A stretch of 10,272 bases of DNA, taken from NCBI GenBank assembly GCA_023429855.1, contig JAEZDB010000359.1, positions 1 to 10,272 of the forward strand, read 5' to 3'. The DNA is from Actinomycetes bacterium. Its GTDB lineage: Bacteria; Actinomycetota; Thermoleophilia; Solirubrobacterales; Solirubrobacteraceae. The notes below the pieces were generated by a model. It was not told where the DNA came from. It saw only the letters and a program-made list of their open reading frames with translations, and did no database searches. Positions 1 through 9,500 of this stretch are shown here, piece after piece (the stretch's first letter is position 1; each line of letters opens with the position of its first letter). Position numbers and translations under genes: made by a program.

Positions 1-1292
1 GCGCCCTCGGCCCGCACCGCGAGGCCGGCGTCACGACCGGCATCGGCGTGGCGACCTACCCCGTCGACGCGACCACCGCCGCCGACCTGCTCGAAATCGC
101 CGACGCGCGCCTCACCGACGACAAAGCGGCCCACCGTGCCACCCCGCGTGCGCTCCCCGCGGCCGTGACGATGCCGGTCCTCCCCGTCGCCCCATCGCCG
201 TCGACCGGCCACGGCTCGATGCGCGTCTCGCGCCGCCAGTTCGCCGTCAACCTCACGGTGTGGCGCGCTCAGGGCGTCCTGATCAGCCTCTACGCGCTGA
301 TGCTCGGAGCGATCGCCCTCTTCACGCTCGATGGCGCCGACCCGCAGCGCACCGCCTTTGCGTTCTGCTCGGTGCTGTCGGTCGTCGCCTACTTCACGCT
401 GCGTCGCCAGCCGCCCGCGGTCGGCACGGCGCTCAACCACGCGGTCGTCGCGTTGCCGTACGTCGGCGCGTCGCTGTTCATGATCATCGTCCCCGAGATC
501 GCCAGTGCGGCGATCGGCCCGCTCGCGCTCTCGGGCGCGCTGGCCAGCGTGCGCCTGGTCGACCGCCGCCAGATCGTCGCCCATTGGATGGCCGCCACCC
601 TCTGTTCGCTCGGTCTCGCCGCGTCCGGCGTCGTCGACGTACCGACGATGCTGGCGCTGCTGCTGGTCGTCGTCATCAACTGGGGTATCGGCGCGGGCGA
701 CATGATCTACCTCGAACGCTCCGAGGAGCAGGGCGACGAGCTCGAGCGGCTCGTACGGCGCGACCCGCTGACCGGGGTGGGCAACCGCCGGTTGCTCGGC
801 GAGGCGTTGGAGGAAGAGGTGCAGCGTGCGGAGCGGGCCGGCCGGCCGTTCACGGTCCTCGCGCTCGACCTCAACGGCTTCAAGGCGCTCAACGACCAGC
901 TCGGTCACGCCGCGGGCGACGACCTGCTGTGCGACGTGGCCGAGGCGCTCATGCGCGTGGCTCGCGACCGCGACACGGTCGTGCGTCAGGGCGGCGACGA
1001 GTTCTGCGTCCTGCTGCCGGAGACCGACGGCGCCGAAGCCGTGCCGATCGCGAACGCGCTGCGCGCCGCCGTGGCGCGCCTCAGCCGCGACGGGCACCCG
1101 ATTACGACTGGCGTGGGGATCGCGACCTACCCGGCCGAGGCGCGCGAGGCAGACGTCTTGCTGTTCGTCGCCGACGAGCGCCTGCGCGCGGAGAAGGCTG
1201 CCAACCGGGGCGAACGGCGCCAGGAGATTCGCGTTCCGAGCCGCCCGTCCCTCACACTTCTAGGAGACGCCGACCAGGCTGCGAGCCAGTAG
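1..1292 (+). CDS. Membrane diguanylate cyclase, 5'-truncated by the window edge (GGDEF tail, then 6TM-GGDEF)
   Basis: The reading frame is open from nt 3 with no in-frame stop, and the first residues are the end of a GGDEF domain (TTGIGVATYP, then ADLLEIADARL). The GTG at 48 is therefore internal and the gene begins to the left. After a Pro/Ala linker a second module starts at nt 222 (RVSRRQF), with about six hydrophobic segments between nt 250 and 715. A complete GGDEF domain follows: DPLTGVGNRR near 760, the metal-binding Asp at 867-869 in LDLNGFK, and GGDEF at 990-1004. An RDRD inhibitory-site motif (RxxD) lies at 963-974, exactly five residues before GGDEF. By family knowledge it would condense two GTP into c-di-GMP on the cytoplasmic side of the membrane. 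It is a close paralogue of the next gene, 21 bp downstream, and probably shares its operon. The membrane part is not a sensor domain I can name. The GGDEF assignment is firm; the signal sensed is unknown. Confidence 0.93.
   Translation, partial: ALGPHREAGVTTGIGVATYPVDATTAADLLEIADARLTDDKAAHRATPRALPAAVTMPVLPVAPSPSTGHGSMRVSRRQFAVNLTVWRAQGVLISLYALMLGAIALFTLDGADPQRTAFAFCSVLSVVAYFTLRRQPPAVGTALNHAVVALPYVGASLFMIIVPEIASAAIGPLALSGALASVRLVDRRQIVAHWMAATLCSLGLAASGVVDVPTMLALLLVVVINWGIGAGDMIYLERSEEQGDELERLVRRDPLTGVGNRRLLGEALEEEVQRAERAGRPFTVLALDLNGFKALNDQLGHAAGDDLLCDVAEALMRVARDRDTVVRQGGDEFCVLLPETDGAEAVPIANALRAAVARLSRDGHPITTGVGIATYPAEAREADVLLFVADERLRAEKAANRGERRQEIRVPSRPSLTLLGDADQAASQ
222..1219 (+). repeat. 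Diverged direct repeat, copy 1 (6TM-GGDEF module)
   Basis: This coding segment of the first cyclase gene matches 2421-3422 of the second almost without gaps. Shared blocks include RVSRRQ, AVNLTVWRAQGVL, ADPQRTAFAFC, SVRL and DRRQI, GDELERLVRRDPLTG and VARLSRDGH. By eye about two thirds or more of the residues are identical, which is far more than either shares with module A of the second gene. It marks a whole-gene tandem duplication rather than independent recruitment of GGDEF domains. Confidence 0.85.
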
Positions 1293-1313
1293 CCCAGCGC
1301 GTCACCCACGCAG

Positions 1314-3500
1314 ATGTCCCCTGTCTCTCCCTACTCCGCGAACGCCGCGACGCGTACGCCACGCAAGGTGCGCGTCGACCGGCGCGACTTCGCGCAAGAG
1401 CCGCACGTATGGCTGATCTACGCCGGGATGTTCGCGATCTTCGGCGTGAGCAGCGTGGCGATTCCGCTCCTGTGGCCCGAGCTCTTCGACCGCAGCCGCA
1501 TCTGGCCGTTTGCGGCGCTCCTGCTGCTGATCTCGGCGGTTGCGGCGCTCAACCGGCCGCCGCGACTCGGCAGCGCGAGCAACCACCTCGTGATCGGGCT
1601 GATCCCGCTGACCTCCGCGATCGGCATCCTCGCATACGCACCGAGCGCACCGGCGCCGGCCGTGGCCGCGATCTTCGTCGGGACCTTCGCGGCCGGGCGC
1701 AACCTCGACCGTCGGCAGATCGCTGCCCACCACGTCGTCGGCTCGATCCTGCTGCTGCTCCCGCTCCTCATCGTCGACGTCGACCGTTCGACCGTGTTCG
1801 CGGTGCTCTCGATCATCCCCGGCATCTGGGTGCTCGGCTGGGCGACGACGCTGATCCTCGAAGCCGCTGAGGCGCAGAGCCGCGAGCTGGCGTCGCTCGT
1901 GCGGCGCGACCCCCTCACGGGCGTCGGCAACCGACGCCTGCTCGACGAGACGCTCGCCGCTGAGCTGGCCAAGCACGCGGCCAGCCGCAGCCAGCTCAGC
2001 GTGCTCGCCCTCGACCTCAACGGCTTCAAAGCCCTCAACGACCAGGTCGGCCACGACGCGGGTGACGCGCTGCTGCGCGCCGTCGCGTCGACGTTGGCCA
2101 ACGAGGTGGGCCCGGGCGACACGGTGGTGCGCCAAGGCGGCGACGAGTTCTGCATCGTGCTGCCTGGGCGTGTCGGCGCGGAGGCCTCGGCGATCCGCGA
2201 CCGGCTCGACCGCGCACTGGCAGCGCTCGGCTCGGGCGTGAGCACCGGTACTGGCATCGCGACCTTTCCGGTCGACGGGCGTACGGCAGACGCGCTGCTC
2301 GAAGTCGCCGACGCGCGGCTCGCCGCCGACAAGGCGGGGCACCGCGCGTTGCCCAGGGCGCTGCCATCGGATCTGCCGCTCGCGGTCTCGCCGGCCGACA
2401 CGGCGGCCTCAAGCTCGACGCGCGTCTCGCGCCGTCAGCTCGCGGTGAACCTCACGGTGTGGCGGGCACAGGGCGTGCTCGTGGCGTTCTACGCGTTGAT
2501 GCTGGGGGCTGCAGCGCTGCTGGCCGTCGACGACGCCGACCCGCAGCGCACGGCATTCGCGTTCTGCCTCGTGCTGGCGGCCCTCGCGTACTTCACGCTG
2601 CGCCGCGAGCCGCCGGCGATCGGCACGGTGCTCAACCACGCGGCGATTTCGCTGCCGTACGCCGGCGCGACGGCCTTCATAATCGCCGTCCCCGACATCG
2701 CTGCGGCAGCGCTAGGACCGCTCGCGCTCGCGGGCAGCCTCGCCAGCGTGCGGCTCACCGATCGTCGGCAGATCGCGGCGCACGCGGTAGCGGCGGCCGC
2801 TTGCATGCTGGGGCTCATCGCGTCGGGGCTGCTTGCCGTCCCCGTGATGCTGGCGCTGGCACTGCTGACCGTCGTCCTCTACGGCACCTGCGGCGGCGCG
2901 ATGGTCTACCTCGAGCGCTCGGAGCAACAGGGCGACGAGCTGGAACGGCTCGTGCGCCGCGACCCGCTCACGGGCGCCGGCAACCGGCGCCTGCTCGCCG
3001 AACAGCTCGACACCGAACTGGCCCGCAGCGAGCGCACCGGGCGACCCGTGTCGGTGCTGGCGCTTGACCTCAACGGCTTCAAGGGCCTCAACGACACCCT
3101 CGGCCACGCGGCCGGCGACGCCCTGCTGTGCGACGTCGCCGAGGCGCTGGCCGCGGTCGCCCGCGACGGCGACACGGTGGTCCGCCAAGGCGGCGACGAG
3201 TTCTGTGTGCTCCTGCCCGACACCGACGCGGGCCAGGCCGTGCCGATGGCCAACGCCGTGCGCGCGGCCGTCGCCCGGCTCAGCCGCGACGGCCACCGGA
3301 TCACGACCGGCGTCGGGATCGCGACCTACCCGACGGAGGCCGGCAGCGGCGACGTGCTCCTCTACGTCGCCGACGAACGCCTGCGCCACGACAAGGACGC
3401 CGCCGCCCCGCGCGAGCGCCGCGCCAAGCCGCGCGAAGCGCCCAGCCGCAAGCCGATCCTCGAGATCCTCGACAACGCCAGCCGCACCCACCCGGGCTGA
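1314..3500 (+). CDS. Double-module membrane diguanylate cyclase, 6TM-GGDEF-6TM-GGDEF
   Basis: This 728-residue protein is predicted to make c-di-GMP from GTP at the inner face of the membrane. Module A has about six hydrophobic helices (residues ~32-180) and a GGDEF domain (~195-343): D199PLTG, metal Asp D234, K239, guanine-contacting N242 and D251, GGDEF 275-279. A Pro/Ala/Ser linker leads to module B from R370, with six helices (~380-535) and a GGDEF domain (~546-695): D550PLTG, D585, N593, D602, GGDEF 626-630. Six helices per module keep both catalytic domains cytoplasmic. Domain B has an RxxD inhibitory site (RDGD, 617-620); domain A has GPGD there (266-269). Since cyclases work as GGDEF dimers, the two domains could pair within one chain. 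The tail is basic. The ATG at 1314 was chosen because the 21-bp gap to the previous stop suggests coupling; no clear Shine-Dalgarno precedes it, and a GTG at codon 19 is less likely. The sensor domains are unnamed. Confidence 0.94.
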   Translation: MSPVSPYSANAATRTPRKVRVDRRDFAQEPHVWLIYAGMFAIFGVSSVAIPLLWPELFDRSRIWPFAALLLLISAVAALNRPPRLGSASNHLVIGLIPLTSAIGILAYAPSAPAPAVAAIFVGTFAAGRNLDRRQIAAHHVVGSILLLLPLLIVDVDRSTVFAVLSIIPGIWVLGWATTLILEAAEAQSRELASLVRRDPLTGVGNRRLLDETLAAELAKHAASRSQLSVLALDLNGFKALNDQVGHDAGDALLRAVASTLANEVGPGDTVVRQGGDEFCIVLPGRVGAEASAIRDRLDRALAALGSGVSTGTGIATFPVDGRTADALLEVADARLAADKAGHRALPRALPSDLPLAVSPADTAASSSTRVSRRQLAVNLTVWRAQGVLVAFYALMLGAAALLAVDDADPQRTAFAFCLVLAALAYFTLRREPPAIGTVLNHAAISLPYAGATAFIIAVPDIAAAALGPLALAGSLASVRLTDRRQIAAHAVAAAACMLGLIASGLLAVPVMLALALLTVVLYGTCGGAMVYLERSEQQGDELERLVRRDPLTGAGNRRLLAEQLDTELARSERTGRPVSVLALDLNGFKGLNDTLGHAAGDALLCDVAEALAAVARDGDTVVRQGGDEFCVLLPDTDAGQAVPMANAVRAAVARLSRDGHRITTGVGIATYPTEAGSGDVLLYVADERLRHDKDAAAPRERRAKPREAPSRKPILEILDNASRTHPG
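2421..3422 (+). repeat. Diverged direct repeat, copy 2 (6TM-GGDEF module)
   Basis: Second copy of the module repeat described at 222-1219, about 2.2 kb downstream and in the same orientation. The spacing equals roughly one full gene length, as expected from tandem duplication of a two-module gene. The identity is too low for frequent homologous recombination but shows common origin clearly at the protein level. Confidence 0.85.
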
Positions 3501-3543
3501 GCGTCGGAGTACCGACCCAATAGGGCTAGTAATCCGACGCTCA
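3498..3543. terminator. Probable bidirectional terminator: perfect 11-bp inverted repeat
   Basis: TGAGCGTCGGA (3498-3508) is repeated inverted as TCCGACGCTCA (3533-3543), a perfect 11-bp match around a 24-nt loop. The first three bases of the left arm are the stop codon of the cyclase gene. The site lies between two convergent genes, 20 bp from the stop of the opposing gene at 3563-3565, so one structure could stop transcription from both sides. No T-tract follows either arm, as is common for terminator-like hairpins in high-GC actinobacteria. A competing smaller hairpin, GTCGG-AGTA-CCGAC (3503-3516), shares the left arm. Confidence 0.72.
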
Positions 3544-3562
3544 CCGAGGCTGGGGCGTCAGC

Positions 3563-6500
3563 TCACCACTTGGCGCACTGCTTCCAGCTGACCTTGCCCT
3601 CGACCTTGCCGCCGACCTTGGTCACGTTCTCCCACTGCGTGTAGCCGAAGTCGGGCGTGCCTGAGGTGTCGATCGACGCCTTGACCGGACCGGCCTGGAC
3701 CTTGGACGAGCCCTTGAGGTTGAAGCAGTCCAGGTCCATTTCGCCGCCGATCGTGCCGCCGAAGATGCCGGCCTTGCCGGTCAGCTCGGCCGTGATCGAG
3801 CCGCCCGTCTCGGCCGCGCCGGCCATCGCGTCGATCTCGACGCCGCCGCCCACACCGACGCCGATCTCCGCGCACATCGACCAGTTCGCCTTCTCGATGC
3901 TGTTGTCTCGGCAGAACTGGATGCCGCCGCCGGCGCCGCCGAACGCACCGAACGACGCGCACACCAGGCCGCTCGGATCCCGGTTCTGCACCGGGTTGGA
4001 GGCCGCGTAGGCGTAGAGGTTGTCGGGCGAGCCGGCGAAGAACGACGGGTCGCGGAACACGAACCGCCCGGAAGCCGGCTCGTAGTCGCGCATGCCGAAC
4101 CGCACCAGCCCGGTGACCGGATCCTGCAGGCCGCCGGCAAAGCCGATCGGCAGCGAGAACGCCGCACCAGCCTCGACGGTCGGCTGCCCGAAGGCGGTGT
4201 ACGCGATCCGCTTGACCACGGCGCCGTCGGGATCGGTGACGACCCGCGGCGACCCGACCTGGTCGGAGCCGACCGCGTAGGTCACGTTGCCGCGCCGCAG
4301 CGCGAACAGCCCGTCGTGCTGGTCGTAGCTGGCACGGGTGATCGTGCCGTCCGGGTCCTTCCAGGCGGTGACCCGGAACGGCTGCGCGGGATCGCCGTAG
4401 AGGTAGGTCTGCGTGTTGCCGCCGGTCGAGCGCGACGTGCGCCGGCCGAGGGCGTCGTAGACGTAGGTCACCGTCACGCCGCCGACCGTGGCCGACAGCA
4501 GCTGGCCGTCGCGCGTCCACGTGAACGTGTCGTTGCCGCGCTTCGTCATGAAGCCGTCGGCGTCGAACGTGTAGTTCACGCCGCCGCGCGTCGTCAGGGC
4601 ACCGCCGTCGTCGTAGGTCGACCCCTCCGCGGCGCCCGCCCCGACCTTGGCCGAGATGCGGTTGCCGTCGGCGTCGTACACGTACTCCTCCACGACGGTG
4701 CCGCCTTCCTTCACGCGCCGCAGCTGGCCGCGGCCGTCGTATTCGAACGTGCGCGCCTTCGTGGCGCCGCCCTTGGCCGACTCGGTCATCGACGAGAGCC
4801 GGGAGGCCTTGTCGTAGCCGAGCGTCTGGCCGTACACGTCGCCGCCGGCGACCTTCAACGTGCGCGTCTTCACGCGGGCGAGCCCGTCGTAGGCCAGCGC
4901 CATCGCGAGCGGTCCGCCCGAGATCGCGCTCACTGCGCCGCCCGGGCCGCTGCGCGTGAACGTGAACGGCCCGCGCTGCGTGGGCAGACGGTCGTCGTCG
5001 AACGCCATCGCATCAGTGAACGTGTCGGCGCCGACGGTGAGCTTCTCCTCCGACGGCAGCAGCTGGTCGTTCCACGCGTAGGCGTAGGTGCCCTGCGCGG
5101 CGCCGCCGAACGCCATGCTCGTCGGCAGCGCGCCGTCGTAGCCGAAGTCGATCGACTGCGCCGCGCCGCCGGCCTTCGTGTTCGTGATCACGTCGAACTG
5201 GTCGGCGCCGTCGACGTAGGCATAGTCGCGCTTGGCCTCGCCGTTGTCCTCGGACTTCAGCTGACCGCCTGCGGTGTAGCCATAGGCGGTGGTGACGCCC
5301 GAGGGCTGCACGACCGACTTGAGCTCGCGGTTTCCGTGGTAGTCGCGCTCGTACTTCGACGCCTGCCCGGCGGGCGTGTACGTCTTCTCGCGGCCGCTGG
5401 CGGTGCGCGTGAAGCTGTGGACTTTGCCCGTCGGCGTGGTCAGTGACTTCCGACGGCCGTCGAGGTCGTAGGCGTAGCGGTAGACCGACTCGCCGGCGAC
5501 GTCATCCGGGACGGTCACCGTGGTGATCCGGTCGGCGGCGTCGTAGCCGTAGGTGAGCGTGTTGCCCGCCGCATCGGTCCGCGAGGCCAGGCGCAGCTTG
5601 GCGTCGTAGACGTACGACTGCTTCGTGTCGCCCTGCGTGACGGTCTTCAGGCCGCCTCGCTCGTCGTAGGTGAGCGCAATCGGGTCGACGGCGCTGTCGG
5701 GCTCGACTTCGATCGCCCGGCCGCGGCGGTCCAGCGTGGTCACCGACCGGCGCCGCTCCGGCGACTCCGTCGTGACGGTCTGGTCGTCGAGATTCTCCTC
5801 GTCCTCGGCGTCGAACTCCCACGAGCCGTCCGGCCCGTTGACCCGCAGCCAGCGCACGCTGAAGGGGTTCTTGGGGTCGCTCAGGGTGAGCGAGCGCGTC
5901 CACTCGCTGGTGCGCTTCTTGCCGCCCGGCGTCGTCACCGTGCGCTCCTCGGGCACGATCACGCGGGCGCCCCAGCGCGGGTCGGCGCCGTTGGTCTGCA
6001 CGGTCTTGGTGCCGTCCGGATCGGTGCGCTCCGTCGAGCCGTCGAGCAGCGTCTTGGAGATCGTCGTCCGCCCACCGGGCCGCACGATCCGCCGCTGCCG
6101 CTCGCCCGTCGGGAGCGTCTCCATGTGGTAGGTCGTGAGGCGGTCGCCGGTGGTGACCTTCACGCTCGTCGACGCGTCTCCCTCCACGCGCTCCAGGGTC
6201 GTCGTCACGCCGTCGGCGCCGACGTCCTTGATCAGCCGGCCCACGCTGTCGTAGGTCAGCTCCGACTTCGCGCCGCTGGGCGTCGTAAACGTCGCCAGCA
6301 GGCCGCCAGGGTGGTAGGTCATCTTCGTGGCTTCGCCGGCCGGGTTCTTGACCTCGGCCAGCCAGCCGGCGCTGTCGAGCGCCAGCGTCGTGCGCTGCCC
6401 GCCCGGGCCGACGATCGCCTGCGGAGCGCCGGTGGCGCTGCGCTCGATCTTCGTCACGTTGCCGTCGCCGTCGGTGATCGCCGACAGGCCCTGCGCGCCG

Positions 6501-9500
6501 TACGTGAAGGTACGGATCGGCGAGCCGGTGAGGCTGTCGCGCGTGGCCAGGTGGCGGCCGTCGCGGTCGAACTCCCACACCTCGGTGCCGTCGGGCGCCG
6601 GGACGGCGTAGCCCTCGCGGTCGAAGCCCGGCAGCGGCGTATCGATCCGCCGGATCTGGTGGCGGCCGTCGGCGAAGACCACGCGGCCGTCGCCGTCGAC
6701 GGTCATCCACGGCGCGTGGCTCTCGATGCACGAGCGCGTCGCCTGCTCGCCCTCGGGCGAGCGGCTGAAACCGCAGTCGCCGCGCAGGTGACCGGCGACG
6801 TGCTCCAGCCGCCCGTCGGGCCGCACGCGCGAGATCAGCGAGTCGCTCGGCGTGCCGTTCTGGTTGTGGCGGATGTAGAGCGCGCCGTCGCGGCCCATCG
6901 CCACGTCGGTCGGGTAGCCGATGTTCACGTTCGTCGCGGTCTCGCCGTAGGCGGGGGCCGCGTACGGCGCCGTGTGGTTGCCCGCGACCCGCTGGATACG
7001 GCCCTGCGGCGTCACGCGCTCGACGACGTTCTCGTTCGGCAGCGTGAAGTACAGCGAGCCGTCGTCGCCGAGAGTCATCCCGTAGGCGATCGCGAACGAC
7101 GCATCGCGCGCCGGCTCGCCCTCGCCGAGGTCCTCGTTCTCGTTGGCGTCGGTGCCGCCGCCGGCCACGGTGGCCGTCAGCCCCGCCGCCGTGATCTTGC
7201 GGACGCGCCCGTGGTAGCCGTTGAACGAGGTGCCCCGCTCAGAGAAGTAGATCGTTCCGTCGGCGGTCGGCAGGATCCCGCCGATGTCGCCGAGGCGCGT
7301 CTGCGTGGCGACCATGTCGTTGCCCCACTTGGCCTGCGGGTCGTCGCTGCCGGCCACGCGCTGCACCTTGCCGTTCGGCGTGATGCGCGCGATGTAGTGG
7401 TTGTTGGAGGACTGCGAGTAGGCCGACCAGTAGACCGAGCCGTCGGGGCCGGCGGCGAGCGTCGAAGGGTCGTAGCCCAGTCGCGCTTCGGTGGCTGGCG
7501 TGCCGTCGGGCGAGAGCGGCGCGATGCGGTTCTCGTAGGGCGAGTCGCCGGTGCCGCGGGAGCCCGCGTAGCGGCTCACCTTGCCGTCGGGGGCGATCTT
7601 GAAGATGCCCTTCTCGTTGAAGTTCACGAGCGTGAACAGCGACCCGTCGGGGCCGCGGTCAAAGCCGCCGAGGTAGTCGAAGGTGACGGCCATGCCGTCC
7701 TTGCCTTCGCTGTCGGGGTGGCCGATGCGCGTGCCGGAGTAGGCGCCCGCCAGCGTGGAGAGCGTCTTGCTCATCGCGCCGCCCGAGAGCGTCTGGCCGT
7801 CGCCCTTGTGGACGACGCCGTTGCCGGGGTCGAAGGAGTGGTGGCCGTCGAGGGCGAAGCCGCCGAGGCCCGCCACGTCGCGGCTGTCCCACGAGCCCAC
7901 GTAGCGCGTGATCGTCTGGCCGACGGGGATGCCGCAGAAGAAGTGCGTCTCCATCGAGCCGGAGCGGTTGCCGCACGAGTTGCGGCCGTCGAACACCTCC
8001 GTGTCGGACGGGAACTGCCCGAAGCTCGCCGAGAACTCCTCGGGCGCGTCGTAGTAGTTGAACTCGTAGACGTAGATCACGCGGATCGTGGCCTTCACGC
8101 GGCCGTGGACGTCACGGTCGTAGGCGTCGGTGCCGTCCCAGGTGAGCGTGTGGGTGATGTTCGGGGTGACGTTCGGCAGGGTGCCGCAGGTCGTGGTGCC
8201 GGTCGTCGGGTAGGCCGGATCGCACCAGCGCTTCTCGGTCTTCTTGCCGCCGATCGTGACCTCGAGCTGCACGCCCTTGAGGCGGTCCGGGATCACCGAC
8301 GGGGTGATCGGGATCTCGAGCTTGTCGTCGACCTTCCAGCCGGGGGTGCGGTCAGAGGTGTAGTGCAGGGTCTGGTCGGTACCGACGAGCGGGATGCCCT
8401 CGCCGAGGGTCTGCGTCTCACAGCCGATCTCCGAGCCCTTGGCCTTGCACGGGTCGTTGGGGTCCTTCCACTCGAACTCCTTGAGCTTGGGCGGCTTGGC
8501 GCCCGGCGGCGGGCCGTACGGCCAGTTGTGGTCCCACGGCGTGAAGTGGTCGAGCGGCACGCGCCAGAGCTCTTTGCCCACGTCGTAGCGGGCGGCCACG
8601 GCGCGGCGCTCGTCGTCGGTGATGCCGAGCTTGGTGAGCGGCTCGCCGGTGTCGGCCACGCCGTCGCCGGTCACGTCGAGGCCGGCGATCCCGCCGTTCT
8701 TGCTCACGACCTTGAGCACCTTGCCGTTGTTGCCGGCCTTCCAGGTGCCGTCGGCGCGGTCGTAGTAGCCGGTCGGCACGACGCCGCCGACGGGCGCGCC
8801 GGTGAAGTTCTCCAGGTAGTTGAGGACCGGGCGGTCGAAGTCCACGCGCGTGGCCTTGGCCCTCAGGGCCTCGTCGATCGAGTACTCGGCCGCGTAGGTG
8901 TAGCCGGTCGTGGCCGGGAGCGTGCCGGGCATTGCGGAGTCGCCCGCGTCGCCCTGCGTGAACTCGGTGACCCGCACCTCGAGCTTCTCGACCGGCTTCT
9001 TGGAGCCGTCCGGGAGCGTCATCGTGGCCTTGGTGCCGTCGGTGAAGAAGAGCAGCGACTGGCGCTTGCCGTCGGCGTCTTGGCTCGGGGAGCTCTCGGC
9101 GACCTGGATCGGCGCGTTGCTGGCCGGGTCGATCTCCGTCACGGCGGGGTCGACCGGCACCATGATGATGTCGTTCTGGACGTCGTAGTCCTGCCAGTTC
9201 GGGTCGAGCGTCCGCTGGACCGTCAGGTAGCCGGCCCGCTCGATCACGAGCGTGAGCGTGGCGCCGTTGATCGCGAGGTCGTACTGGCCGTCGGCGCGCG
9301 TCTTCGTCCAGCCGAACTCGGCGTGGTCGAGCACCGTCACTTGGGCGCCTTCGATCGGCTTGCCGTCGCGGTCGATCACCTTGCCGCGGATCACTGCGAC
9401 GCGCTCGTCGTCGATCGTGCCGGGTGCCACGCCGCGCTGCACGGCGTTCGTGCCGGAGTAGAGGAAGCGTGTCGCGTCGTAAACGGAGGTCGCCGCGTCC

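Noticed and set aside
48..50. GTG at 48 as the start of the first gene
   Set aside because: The frame is open to the window edge, and the residues before and after it form the end of a GGDEF domain, so this valine is internal.
260..1870. A 536-codon + strand frame spanning both cyclase genes in another phase
   Set aside because: It is extremely Arg/Ala-rich, runs across the gene boundary, and is out of phase with two well-supported GGDEF proteins.
1302..2342. Antisense frame of 346 codons over the second cyclase gene
   Set aside because: Composition is that of a GC shadow (Arg/Asp/Ala/Glu-rich) with no motif; the sense strand carries the GGDEF signature.
3566..3964. Classic RHS toxin tip with immunity gene
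   Set aside because: No catalytic motif (HNH, GHH, deaminase, ADP-ribosyltransferase) is visible after DPSGL and there is no adjacent small gene on the same strand.
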